DNA of 10,080 bases from Alphaproteobacteria bacterium (GTDB taxonomy: Bacteria; Pseudomonadota; Alphaproteobacteria; Rhizobiales; Beijerinckiaceae): assembly GCA_009920595.1 (NCBI GenBank), contig RFZR01000044.1, forward strand, positions 1-10,080, written 5' to 3'. Position 1 is the first letter of the stretch. The number at the start of each line of letters is the position of its first letter. Positions 1 through 7,441 of the stretch are shown in pieces. The notes beneath the pieces are model-generated. The model ran no database searches and was not told where the DNA came from. It saw nothing but the letters and a program-made list of their open reading frames with translations. The position numbers were made by a program, and so were the translations under genes.

Positions 1-2
1 TT

Positions 3-98
3 TCAGCGGAGAGCCTCGTCCCTCATCCTTGGGATCACGTCGCAGAAGCGGCGTTCCGTTCTGCAATCAAGCACACGGATGTCTCATCAGAAGGATGA
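3..98 (+). CDS. possible C-terminal tail of an upstream gene (partial)
   Basis: One reading frame is open from the left edge and ends at TGA 96-98, giving 31 residues that finish in KHTDVSSEG. It contains a plausible amphipathic stretch (WDHVAEAAFRSAIKH). Its stop lies 6 bases before the flagellin ATG, and the flagellin ribosome binding site overlaps its last codons. I do not recognise the protein. The other two frames are also open here, so this could equally be untranslated flagellin leader. Many flagellin genes have their own promoter and leader, which counts against a coding reading. Low confidence. Confidence 0.25.
   Translation, partial: SAESLVPHPWDHVAEAAFRSAIKHTDVSSEG
89..95 (+). promoter_or_regulatory. 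flagellin ribosome binding site, in the loop of a small hairpin
   Basis: AGAAGGA lies 9 bases upstream of ATG 105 and is a good Shine-Dalgarno sequence, which fixes the flagellin start. It is flanked by the perfect inverted pair TCATC (84-88) and GATGA (94-98), so the SD core would sit largely in the loop of a five-base-pair stem. Alphaproteobacterial flagellins are known to be controlled through their 5' leader by FlbT. A role for this hairpin in that control is only a guess, and five base pairs can arise by chance. Confidence 0.5.
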
Positions 99-104
99 AC
101 CACT

Positions 105-1727
105 ATGTCTATGTCAGCATCAATGGCTCAGGGTTTAACATCCCTGCTTTCCATCTATTCTCGGATTAGCGATTTACAACTACAAGCCACTTCCGGCAAA
201 AAGATTAACAGTGCCGCCGACGGACTTGCGAGTTACATTACCGCGAGTGGCTTCAATGACCGTTCTTCGCGGTTGAGCACAGTCAATGATGGCATTTCCA
301 CAGCGCTCACCTCAATCAAATCGGCGAAGACGGGATTAGATTCAATCAATAAACTTCTCGCTGATACACGCGCAACATTGAAGGCCGCATCAGAAACACA
401 ATCGAGACAAGCAGCGACCGGCGTTACACAGGGTATTGATACTGATCCAAACAACACACAGTTCGGCTTCACTTTCGGGCTGAGAAATGGTGCTGCTAAT
501 GGTGGTGGAAACGTTACAAATCAGACGGTTGATACCGCCCTTGTGACGGATGATAAAGGTGTGGCCGCGAATAACGTCTATGCTACGCTTGGCGGACAAC
601 GCCTTACGCATGGAACGACGTTTACATTTTCGGCGGGTGGCAAAACGGTCGACATAAAAATCGGTCGCACATCAACTGCCAATGGTGCCGAAACCGTTGG
701 AACAGATTCGGATACGAGTGTAACGGTTCACACAATTGGCGAATTCCAGTCAGCCCTTCGTGAAAAACTTGGTATCGACTCTGCCCTTACAAACACAGCA
801 AACGGTTTGCAGTTCTCGGCCACTTTTAACGGCGCAAGCTTTGGAAGAGATGGTTTCGGGGGCACTGATCTAGCCAGTAAAAAAGGTGTCGCGGTCGCTC
901 TCAAAGCTGTTGGTACCGCAGGGGCATCCAACGGTACACTTGGCGTCCCTGTCGGCACACTCGACTTTGTAGCAGGTTACAATATCAATAATCTGCTGAC
1001 GAACACCCGAGCTGCCAACAACAATAAAGTGACCTATATCGAAGACGTAAAGGCGAATTCGGCGACACCGGCAGCAGGCGCCAGTTCTGCTGTCGGGGAT
1101 AGTTCGACAATCTATGGCGTGCAGCATAACTTCAAAGCGGCAACCGACGCTCGCGATGCGGACGTCAGTCGTGCCAATGCTGCTAAAGCGTTCAGGTCGG
1201 CAATGAATACCTTAAACCAATATGTTCGTGACTCAGTATCTTCCGGTGTAAATCTGTTAACGGGTGATGCACTCCGGGTTACCTTAAATGAAAAGGGTGC
1301 TTCCCAGCTTGTTCAGTTGACCACTGCGGGTGGAGCGACGCTGACAATTAGTGCGTCTTCGCTCGGTCTGGTCGATAGCGTCGGCAATTCTCCTGACGTG
1401 ACAAATAATAACTTCGCACAAAACTATGAAAACGGAAACGCTGGCGTAGGTTTGTTAAATGCGATTGATAAACTTGATACTTCGATCAATACAATTTCGT
1501 TTGCTCAAAGTCAGGTTGCATCAGCAACTTCGATCATCAGTGATCGTAAGGACTTTAACGCTGGACTTATCAGCCTTCTGAATCAATCGGCAAATGATCT
1601 CGAAGCAGCGGACTTGACAGATGTGGGTACTAAATTGTCTGCATTGCAGGTTCAACAGAGCTTTGCTCAAGCGATCTTATCAAATACAAAGCAGTCGGAT
1701 CAGTCACTCATTCAACTGCTCCGTTAA
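105..1727 (+). CDS. flagellin
   Basis: Structural subunit of the flagellar filament, exported by the flagellar type III apparatus and polymerised outside the cell. The 540-residue product has the usual flagellin plan. A conserved N-terminal D0/D1 helical region covers about residues 1-105, with the hallmark SGKKINSAADG near residue 30 followed by long heptad-like helices. A variable, Gly/Ala/Thr/Asn-rich middle covers about 110-430. A conserved C-terminal helical region covers about 455-540 (SDRKDFNAGL, DLTDVGTKLSALQVQQSFAQ) and ends in SLIQLLR. No cysteine is present, as is common in filament proteins. Other flagellins, for example from E. coli, are about 500 residues, so this one is moderately long. 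ATG 105 is chosen because AGAAGGA lies 9 bases upstream. The gene is followed directly by a strong terminator, so it is probably the last or only gene of its transcript. No chaperone or export gene is visible nearby. The paralogue name (flaA, fljK or similar) cannot be decided from the sequence. Confidence 0.93.
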   Translation: MSMSASMAQGLTSLLSIYSRISDLQLQATSGKKINSAADGLASYITASGFNDRSSRLSTVNDGISTALTSIKSAKTGLDSINKLLADTRATLKAASETQSRQAATGVTQGIDTDPNNTQFGFTFGLRNGAANGGGNVTNQTVDTALVTDDKGVAANNVYATLGGQRLTHGTTFTFSAGGKTVDIKIGRTSTANGAETVGTDSDTSVTVHTIGEFQSALREKLGIDSALTNTANGLQFSATFNGASFGRDGFGGTDLASKKGVAVALKAVGTAGASNGTLGVPVGTLDFVAGYNINNLLTNTRAANNNKVTYIEDVKANSATPAAGASSAVGDSSTIYGVQHNFKAATDARDADVSRANAAKAFRSAMNTLNQYVRDSVSSGVNLLTGDALRVTLNEKGASQLVQLTTAGGATLTISASSLGLVDSVGNSPDVTNNNFAQNYENGNAGVGLLNAIDKLDTSINTISFAQSQVASATSIISDRKDFNAGLISLLNQSANDLEAADLTDVGTKLSALQVQQSFAQAILSNTKQSDQSLIQLLR

Positions 1728-1753
1728 GCATAAGGATTGGTGTGGAAATACAG

Positions 1754-1781
1754 AAAAGCGGGGCCTTGGCCCCGCTTTTTT
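1754..1781 (+). terminator. intrinsic terminator after flagellin, probably bidirectional
   Basis: The perfect stem GCGGGGCC (1758-1765) pairs with GGCCCCGC (1768-1775) around a very short centre. Six T residues follow (1776-1781) and four A residues precede it (1754-1757), so it has a U-tract when read in either direction. It begins 26 bases after the flagellin stop and lies about 45 bases beyond the stop of the minus-strand GH25 gene. It therefore probably ends both converging transcripts. Confidence 0.9.
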
Positions 1782-1826
1782 AAATAAGAGAGTGAGACGA
1801 TTGCTCGTAGATCAAAATTTCCCGGT

Positions 1827-2469
1827 TTAATTCATCGCCACCGCATTCGGTGTCGGGGTGTGCGGCACAAAAGCGGGGCCAGCGAAGTGACGCCAGGCCG
1901 TTTCGTCGCCGACAAAAACATTGCGATCGACATTCCCCTTGATGCCCGGCACACGGCCTTGATCCGTATATTGCCACATCACCCAGCGGCGATCACCATA
2001 GCGCTCATGCGGTTCGGCATTCTTCGACATCCAGCACAGGCGGTAACGCATCACGCTCAACCGGCACATGTTCAAAAAACCATTTGATCTGATCCTGCAC
2101 CGGACGGCACCAGTAATAGAAATGATAAGCACCACGCGGCACGCCCGCATCTTTCGCCATCATCCAATGAAGCGCGAAATTTTCATCTGCATGATCGCCG
2201 CCCTCAGTCGCTTTGATAAAAGCAAAGCGCGTGCCTGCCTTTCGCGCTTCATGCCAATCAATATGCCCCTGATAACGCGAGACATCGACACCATGCACGG
2301 CATATTTTTGAGCGACAGGGATCATGGCGGAAGACGAGCCGGACATCGCGACTTTTTTTGATCCACTTGTTGCGCAGCCCGCAAGGCTCGCGGCAAGCGC
2401 CACAATCACAAAAGCGCGCTGTAATTTGATCGAAAAAGCCTGAGAAACCATCGGAATTAATCCCGCCAT
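1827..2469 (-). pseudogene. GH25 lysozyme-like lipoprotein, internally deleted and frameshifted
   Basis: GH25 enzymes are muramidases that cut the MurNAc-GlcNAc bond of peptidoglycan. The first frame (2469 to 2005) opens with a lipoprotein signal: a hydrophobic segment followed by the lipobox LAGC. It continues with GH25 hallmarks: GVDVSRYQGHIDW, FAFIKATEGGD, GVPRGAYHFYYW and LPPVLDVE, the last holding the catalytic Asp/Glu region. Right after LDVE the frame runs into a TGA. A second frame overlapping this point continues with the family's C-terminal part: AEPHERYGDRRWVMWQYT, GRVPGIKG, DRNVF and WRHF, ending at TAA 1827. Compared with remembered full-length members, a block of very roughly 60 residues is missing at the joint, together with a frame change. 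Translation could start at ATG 2469 or, better for a lipoprotein signal, at ATG 2451. The gene lies just downstream of mgtE on the same strand. The family call is firm. The loss of function is an inference, because a truncated 154-residue product can still be made. Confidence 0.85.
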
Positions 2470-2525
2470 AACGAAATACAGCGGGTTCTCGCACGAAAAA
2501 TTTTAAGAAATCGGTAACAGACGGT

Positions 2526-3938
2526 TCAGTGAAGGCCGAACCAGAGCGTTGCGATCCCCAAAAAGGAGAAAAAGCCGACAACATCCGTGACCGTCGTCAC
2601 AAATACCCCTGACGAGACAGCAGGATCAGAGCGGAAGCGCTCAAGCGTCATCGGGATCAAAATGCCGCCCAAAGCGCCTGCAACCAAATTCACGGTCATC
2701 GCGAGTGAAATTACAAAGCCGATATTCCAATCTTGGAACCAGAGCGAAGCCACGGCGCCTGTGATCAAACCAAAAGCGAGACCGTTCAAAAGTCCAACGA
2801 ATGTTTCACGGAATGTAACGCGTATCGCGTTCGCCGCGCCCAATTCACGCGTTGCGAGCGCGCGCACAGCCACAGTCATGGTTTGTGTTGCTGCAACACC
2901 TCCCTGCCCCGCCACGATGGGCGCGAGAACGGCAAGAGCCACCATCTTAGCAAGCGAGGCTTCGAACAGGCCCAAAACGGAGGACGCCAAAAACGCCGTA
3001 AGCAAATTGACAAAGAGCCAACCGAAACGGCTCTTCGCCGTTTCAATGATGGAGTCGGAGAGTTCTTCTTCGCTGCTCACACCGCCGAGCGCTTTGATTT
3101 CCTCATCCGCTTCTTCTTGGATAACGTCGACGATGTCGTCGATGGTGACGACGCCAAGCAGACGATTGTCTTCATCCACAACAGGGGCAGAGACAAGATT
3201 ATAACGCTGGAACAACCGCGCGACATCTTCGCCATCATCAGTGGCTTCCACACGACGGCGATCCGGATTCATCAACTCATCGATCCGCGCGGTTCGCCGC
3301 GACCGCACAAGACGATCAAGAAACACATTGCCCAAAAGATGATAGGACGGATCGACGACAAAGACTTCAAAAAAACTATCAGGCAGATCCGGCGTTTCAG
3401 CGAGATGATCAATCACCTGCCCCGCCGTCCAGAATGGCGGAACCGCAATCAAATCCGTCTGCATCAAACGGCCGGCTGATCCTTCCGGATAATCAAGGCT
3501 CTTTTGCAGCGCGACGCGATCAAGCGCGGGCAACGCATCAAGAATTTCGGCCTGATCTTCTTTATTGAGATCTTCAAGAATATAGACCGCATCATCGCTC
3601 TCAAGCTCTCGCACACCTTCGACAAGCGTTTCGGTGTCGAGCTCTTCGAGAATTTCTTCACGAACCGAGTCATCAACTTCGGTGAGCGCCGCAAAGTCGA
3701 AAGCAGGGCCAAGTAATTCGATGAAGGTGGGGCGCTGATCGGGATCAATCGCTTCAAGCAAACTCGCCTGATCAGCCTCGTGCAAATCAATGACAAGCCG
3801 GCCGAGCGCCGCCGCATCCGCAGTCTCAAGAGCCGCCTCAACGAGGGTGAGGAAACGCGGATCCAGTGCGCCTTCCTCATCGCGGAACGCGGGCGGAGCG
3901 GCATCGGGGGCCGATGATGTGTGTTGAAGATCAGTCAA
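2526..3938 (-). CDS. mgtE: MgtE family magnesium transporter
   Basis: Inner-membrane Mg2+ channel/transporter, gated by its cytosolic Mg2+-sensing domains. With the start used here the protein has 470 residues. An acidic helical MgtE N domain covers about 30-140 (LESDDAVYILEDLNKEDQAEIL, SLDYPEGSAGRLM). A CBS pair follows at about 156-280 (FFEVFVVDP, LVSAPVVDEDNRLLGVVTIDDIVDVI). A five-helix membrane domain covers about 305-470 and ends in TTVTDVVGFFSFLGIA, which carries the conserved aspartate of the last helix. The frame is open up to GTG 4014-4016 (496 residues). I prefer TTG 3936-3938 because GGAGG lies 5 bases upstream of it, the resulting start (MTDLQ) looks like other alphaproteobacterial members, and the GTG has no well-spaced ribosome binding site. 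The pore-lining motif, usually GGNAGTQ, reads GGVAATQ here (see findings). It is divergent from the phosphotransferase gene. No M-box-like leader was recognised. Confidence 0.93.
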   Translation of the reverse strand: MTDLQHTSSAPDAAPPAFRDEEGALDPRFLTLVEAALETADAAALGRLVIDLHEADQASLLEAIDPDQRPTFIELLGPAFDFAALTEVDDSVREEILEELDTETLVEGVRELESDDAVYILEDLNKEDQAEILDALPALDRVALQKSLDYPEGSAGRLMQTDLIAVPPFWTAGQVIDHLAETPDLPDSFFEVFVVDPSYHLLGNVFLDRLVRSRRTARIDELMNPDRRRVEATDDGEDVARLFQRYNLVSAPVVDEDNRLLGVVTIDDIVDVIQEEADEEIKALGGVSSEEELSDSIIETAKSRFGWLFVNLLTAFLASSVLGLFEASLAKMVALAVLAPIVAGQGGVAATQTMTVAVRALATRELGAANAIRVTFRETFVGLLNGLAFGLITGAVASLWFQDWNIGFVISLAMTVNLVAGALGGILIPMTLERFRSDPAVSSGVFVTTVTDVVGFFSFLGIATLWFGLH

Positions 3939-3943
3939 ACGCC

Positions 3944-3948
3944 CCTCC
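3944..3948 (-). promoter_or_regulatory. ribosome binding site supporting the TTG start of mgtE
   Basis: On the minus strand GGAGG lies 5 bases before TTG 3936-3938, within a longer G-rich purine run. This makes the internal TTG the best-supported start of mgtE, and it would shorten the longest frame by 26 residues. Confidence 0.5.
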
Positions 3949-4036
3949 CGCCAGACGATGCGGATCTCGGCGTCTTTAGGCGCATGAATGAGGCTTGGCA
4001 ACCCGCAAGCCTCCACCCCTCGTCTTTTTCTTGCTT

Positions 4037-4048
4037 AATCTTAAGATT
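4037..4048. promoter_or_regulatory. perfect 12-bp palindrome in a divergent spacer (candidate operator)
   Basis: AATCTTAAGATT is its own reverse complement and lies between the divergently read mgtE and phosphotransferase genes. The 165-bp spacer (3939-4103) is also relatively T-rich around 4020-4080. A dimeric regulator could bind here to control one or both genes, but no regulator gene is nearby and no clear -35/-10 pair can be assigned. A perfect palindrome of this length can also occur by chance in 10 kb. Confidence 0.3.
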
Positions 4049-4092
4049 CGTATTTCCTTTCTTCTATCGGGGTCTAATCTCACGACTCCAAA

Positions 4093-4097
4093 AAGGA
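4093..4097 (+). promoter_or_regulatory. ribosome binding site fixing the GTG start of the phosphotransferase
   Basis: AAGGA lies 6 bases before GTG 4104-4106. The same frame is open back to an ATG at 3921, but those extra 61 residues (low-complexity, Phe/Ser-rich) do not resemble a kinase N-terminus and would overlap mgtE. The site therefore decides in favour of GTG 4104. Confidence 0.65.
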
Positions 4098-4103
4098 TGT
4101 CAG

Positions 4104-4976
4104 GTGAGCTTCGAAGACCGCATTGCAAAACTCGAGTGCTGGAAAGGCAGGCCGACAATCGAGCCTCTCAAAGGCGGATTGAGCACGACCTCGTTCCGGG
4201 TTCGCGATTTAACAGGCGATCATGTAGTGCGGATCGGCGGCGACATTCCTGTTCATCATGTCAGCCGCAAACAAGAGCGCGCCGTTTCCCTTGCAGCGGC
4301 ACAAGCAGGTCTGTCTCCCGCTGTTACCTATTTCGAAGACGATCTGATTGTGATCGATTTCATCCATGGCCAAACTATGACAGAGGCCGACATAACACGC
4401 CGTCTCGGTTCGATCAGTGATCTTCTGTCTGATGTTCATACAAAGATCGCGCACCATCTGCGCGGTCGTGTTTCGACATTCTGGGTGTTTCATGTGCTGC
4501 GCGATTATCTCTCGCAACTGAAAACTTCGGATGATCCGTTATCACATCTTGAAAAGATCATCTCGTCACTTGAAGCGCTTCAAGTGCCTTTGCCCATAGT
4601 CATCGGCCATCATGATCTTTTACCGGCGAACCTCATCGATGATGGCAAGAGATTATGGCTGATTGATTGGGAATATGGTGGCTTTGGCACCGCCATGTTT
4701 GACCTCGCCAATCTCTCTTCCAATGGAAATCTGGGTGACGAGGATGAGGTCGAACTCCTCAAGCGCTATTTCAAGGCTATGCCCTCACCCTCACTCCTCA
4801 AATCTTTTGATGCCATGAAAATCGCAAGCGCTTTGCGCGAGATGTTATGGGCAAAAATCTCGGCCATCCATCTTAATCTACCTGGTGTCGATTACAGCGC
4901 TCATGAGATGGAATATCGAAAGCGTTCCGGTGAATCGATTAGAAATTTTGAAATGAAATATGGGTGCTCTTTATGA
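4104..4976 (+). CDS. choline kinase / aminoglycoside phosphotransferase-like kinase
   Basis: A protein-kinase-fold small-molecule kinase of 290 residues, cytosolic, expected to transfer phosphate from ATP to a hydroxyl group of a small substrate. The N-lobe has a glycine-containing loop (LKGGLSTTSFRV, about residues 22-33) and a VVRIGG strand. The C-lobe carries the Brenner motif HHDLLPAN (H169 to N176, with D171 the catalytic base) and the metal-binding LIDWEYGGFG (D188). The layout with LLPAN followed by IDWEYGG is the choline/ethanolamine-kinase-like branch rather than a typical antibiotic resistance enzyme. Its last four bases overlap the start of a dimethylglycine dehydrogenase-like gene (ATGA), so the two are translationally coupled and probably act on related compounds. 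I infer a choline-like or other methylated amine alcohol as substrate, but the sequence does not prove it. GTG 4104 is preferred over the upstream ATG 3921. Confidence 0.82.
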   Translation: MSFEDRIAKLECWKGRPTIEPLKGGLSTTSFRVRDLTGDHVVRIGGDIPVHHVSRKQERAVSLAAAQAGLSPAVTYFEDDLIVIDFIHGQTMTEADITRRLGSISDLLSDVHTKIAHHLRGRVSTFWVFHVLRDYLSQLKTSDDPLSHLEKIISSLEALQVPLPIVIGHHDLLPANLIDDGKRLWLIDWEYGGFGTAMFDLANLSSNGNLGDEDEVELLKRYFKAMPSPSLLKSFDAMKIASALREMLWAKISAIHLNLPGVDYSAHEMEYRKRSGESIRNFEMKYGCSL

Positions 4977-7402
4977 CGACGACGCCACTACCCAAACACG
5001 CCGATATTGTCATCATCGGTGGCGGGATCATCGGATGTTCAACGGCCTATCATCTTGCAAAAAATCATAAAGCGAATGTTGTGCTCCTTGAACGTGATCG
5101 TCTTACCAGCGGATCAACGTGGCATGCCGCAGGCCTTGTTGGTCAATTACGCTCGTCTGCCTCGATCACGCAATTGCTCAAATATTCTGTGGAGCTTTAC
5201 AAAAATCTCGATCAGGAAACCGGTCTCAATACGGGTTGGAAAATGACGGGGTGCCTGAGACTGGCCACGAATGCCGAAAGATGGATTGAGTATAAAAGAT
5301 TGGCCACAACCGCGCAAAGCTTCGGGCTCGAGATGTCTCTCATTTCGCCAGATGAAGTGAAATCGATGTGGCCTTTGCTCAATACCAAAGATCTCATTGG
5401 CGCGAGCTGGCTTCCGACTGATGGACAAGCAAACCCATCAGACATCGCGCAATCGCTTGCCAAGGGTGCGCGCATGCACGGCGCGCAGATTATTGAAAAC
5501 ATTCGTGTTAAGAATTTCGAGATCCAAGAAAACAGGATCAAAAAAATATCAACAACATCCGGCGACATTACCTGCGAGAAGGTTGTTGTTTGTGCCGGTC
5601 AATGGACGCGACAGATCGCAGAACTCGCTGGCGTTTCTGTGCCGCTCCAACCGGTCAAGCATCAATATATCATCACAGAGGCGATTGAAGGCATTCACGC
5701 TGATCTTCCTACATTGCGCGATCCGGACAAACGCACTTATTACAAAGAGGAAGTTGGTGGTCTTGTCATGGGTGGCTATGAGCCTAACCCCATTCCTTGG
5801 ATCACGGGCGATCTTCCTGATGATTTTGCCTTTCAGCTTTTCGATGATGATTGGGCACATTTCGAACAACATATGACAGCTGCCATCGAACGTATTCCCG
5901 CGCTTGAAAATGCGGGCATTAAAAAAATGATCAATGGGGCTGAAAGCTTTACGCCTGACGGAAACTTCATTTTAGGTCGCGCACCTGAACGCGACAATCT
6001 ATATGTCGGTGCCGGTTTCAATGCGTTCGGCATTGCATCCGCGGGTGGTGCGGGCTGGGTGCTCGCCGATTGGGTTCATGCGGGCGAAGCGCCGATGGAC
6101 GTCTGGGTCGCCGATATCAGACGCTTTAGTGATCATCATCGCAATAAGGTTTGGACCTGCGAGCGAACACTTGAGGCCTATGGAAAACATTATAGCATCG
6201 CCTTCCCTCAAGAAGAATATGAGTCCGGACGACCCCTCCTCACTTCCCCGCTTTATTCACGCCTCAAAGAGCGCGGCGCCGTCTTTGGCTCAAAACTTGG
6301 ATGGGAAAGAGCCAACTGGTTTGCGCCAGAAGGCGTTGATCCCAAAGACATCTATTCAATGACATCACCAAACTGGACGCCTTATGTTGCGGCAGAACAT
6401 CACGCAGCACGCCAACAGGCCGCTCTTTTTGATCAAACCTCCTTTGCTAAATTTGAACTTTACGGCCCCGATGCGGCTACGCTTCTCGATCGGCTTTGCG
6501 CCAATGATGTCCGCATCCCACCGGGACGCGGCGTATATACACAGATGCTTAACGCACGCGGCGGCATCGAATGCGATGTGACGGTCATGCATCTCGAAAG
6601 TGGGCATTACCGGATCATTACGGGAACTGGTTTTCGAACGCATGATAAATCATGGATCCATGACCATATTCACGAAAACCAAAAAAATGCGCGCGTAACA
6701 TTTAAAGATATAACCGAAGACTATTCCGTTCTAGCTTTTATGGGGCCTCAGTCTCGAGATATTTTGCAACGAATTTCAAATGTCTCCCTTGCAAATAATG
6801 ACCTGCCCTTCGGCCACGTAAAAAAGATAAAAATTGCAAATCGGGATGTTGATCTTTATCGCGTCACTTATGTTGGTGAACTTGGATTTGAGCTTCATAT
6901 ATCAGTAAGCGATACCGCGGCTATTTTCGACACTTTAATTGAAGCGGATAAGGAAAGGATCATTAAATTTGCAGGCTATAGGGCAATTGAGACCTTACGG
7001 CTTGAAAAATTCTATCGCGCTTGGGGTGCCGATATCACACCGAATGACACGCCCTTTGAAGCCGGTTTGGGATGGGCAGTCAAACTGTCAAAAAATATTG
7101 ATTTTATCGGGCGTACTCATCTTGAAAAAACTTTGACGAATCCGCTCAAAAAGAAACTCTGTTGCTTCACCCTTGAGAAAAAAGACGTCACCCTTCTTGG
7201 TCGTGAAACAATTTTAAGGGATGGAAAAGTGGTCGGTTATCTCACAAGTGGTGGCTATGGTTACACGGTCGATCAGCCTATTGGCTTTGGTTATGTGAGA
7301 AACGCTGAGGGTGTCACACAAGAATTCCTCACATCAGGATCTTATGAATTGGTTGTGGCTCAGGAGAAGGATCTTAAAACAAAAATGAATATGGTCTTAT
7401 AA
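4973..7402 (+). CDS. dimethylglycine/sarcosine dehydrogenase-like FAD enzyme with GcvT domain
   Basis: A two-domain flavoenzyme of 809 residues. It oxidatively demethylates an N-methylated amino acid and is expected to pass the one-carbon unit to tetrahydrofolate. The DAO-type FAD domain begins with the dinucleotide motif IIGGGIIGCSTAYHL (about residues 14-28). SGSTWHAAGL then places His51 where dimethylglycine and sarcosine dehydrogenases bind FAD covalently. The FAD domain ends around the NAFGIASAGGAG stretch. A short FAO-type linker follows, then the GcvT aminomethyltransferase-like folate domain from about residue 441 (GWERANWFAP, CANDVRIPPGRGVYTQML, YVGELGFELH) and the GcvT C-terminal barrel from about 726 (LTSGGYGYTVDQPIGFGYVR). 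ATG 4973 overlaps the kinase stop in an ATGA. An in-frame GTG at 4964 is possible but less likely. The length matches the family (about 800-860). Dimethylglycine, sarcosine or a related methylamine are all possible substrates. No electron-transfer flavoprotein gene is visible here. Confidence 0.9.
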   Translation: MTTTPLPKHADIVIIGGGIIGCSTAYHLAKNHKANVVLLERDRLTSGSTWHAAGLVGQLRSSASITQLLKYSVELYKNLDQETGLNTGWKMTGCLRLATNAERWIEYKRLATTAQSFGLEMSLISPDEVKSMWPLLNTKDLIGASWLPTDGQANPSDIAQSLAKGARMHGAQIIENIRVKNFEIQENRIKKISTTSGDITCEKVVVCAGQWTRQIAELAGVSVPLQPVKHQYIITEAIEGIHADLPTLRDPDKRTYYKEEVGGLVMGGYEPNPIPWITGDLPDDFAFQLFDDDWAHFEQHMTAAIERIPALENAGIKKMINGAESFTPDGNFILGRAPERDNLYVGAGFNAFGIASAGGAGWVLADWVHAGEAPMDVWVADIRRFSDHHRNKVWTCERTLEAYGKHYSIAFPQEEYESGRPLLTSPLYSRLKERGAVFGSKLGWERANWFAPEGVDPKDIYSMTSPNWTPYVAAEHHAARQQAALFDQTSFAKFELYGPDAATLLDRLCANDVRIPPGRGVYTQMLNARGGIECDVTVMHLESGHYRIITGTGFRTHDKSWIHDHIHENQKNARVTFKDITEDYSVLAFMGPQSRDILQRISNVSLANNDLPFGHVKKIKIANRDVDLYRVTYVGELGFELHISVSDTAAIFDTLIEADKERIIKFAGYRAIETLRLEKFYRAWGADITPNDTPFEAGLGWAVKLSKNIDFIGRTHLEKTLTNPLKKKLCCFTLEKKDVTLLGRETILRDGKVVGYLTSGGYGYTVDQPIGFGYVRNAEGVTQEFLTSGSYELVVAQEKDLKTKMNMVL

Positions 7403-7441
7403 AAGACGATTCAGTTCCGAATAATCAGAGATGCACGAACC

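Noticed and set aside
1869..1880. A second copy of AAAAGCGGGGCC, the left arm of the flagellin terminator, about 115 bases downstream.
   Set aside because: It lies inside the GH25 C-terminal coding region (encoding GPAF on the minus strand), has no matching second arm or T-run, and is best explained as coincidence.
2885..2899. Perfect inverted repeat GTGTTGC-T-GCAACAC.
   Set aside because: It falls inside mgtE over the codons for the VAATQ pore segment. The symmetry follows from codon choice and there is no reason to place an operator there.
2587..3479. Long plus-strand open frames opposite mgtE (205 and 248 codons).
   Set aside because: They are antisense shadows of a clearly conserved transporter gene, with low-complexity or highly charged translations and no recognisable family features.
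3921..4103. N-terminal 61-residue extension of the phosphotransferase from ATG 3921.
   Set aside because: It has no kinase-like features and overlaps mgtE, and the GTG at 4104 has a well-placed AAGGA.
7390..7441. Possible frameshift at the end of the dehydrogenase, because another frame after the stop reads LIKDDSVPNNQR.
   Set aside because: The domain already reaches its usual end with GFGYVR and about 30 further residues, and the similarity of the extra frame to a family tail is too weak to call.
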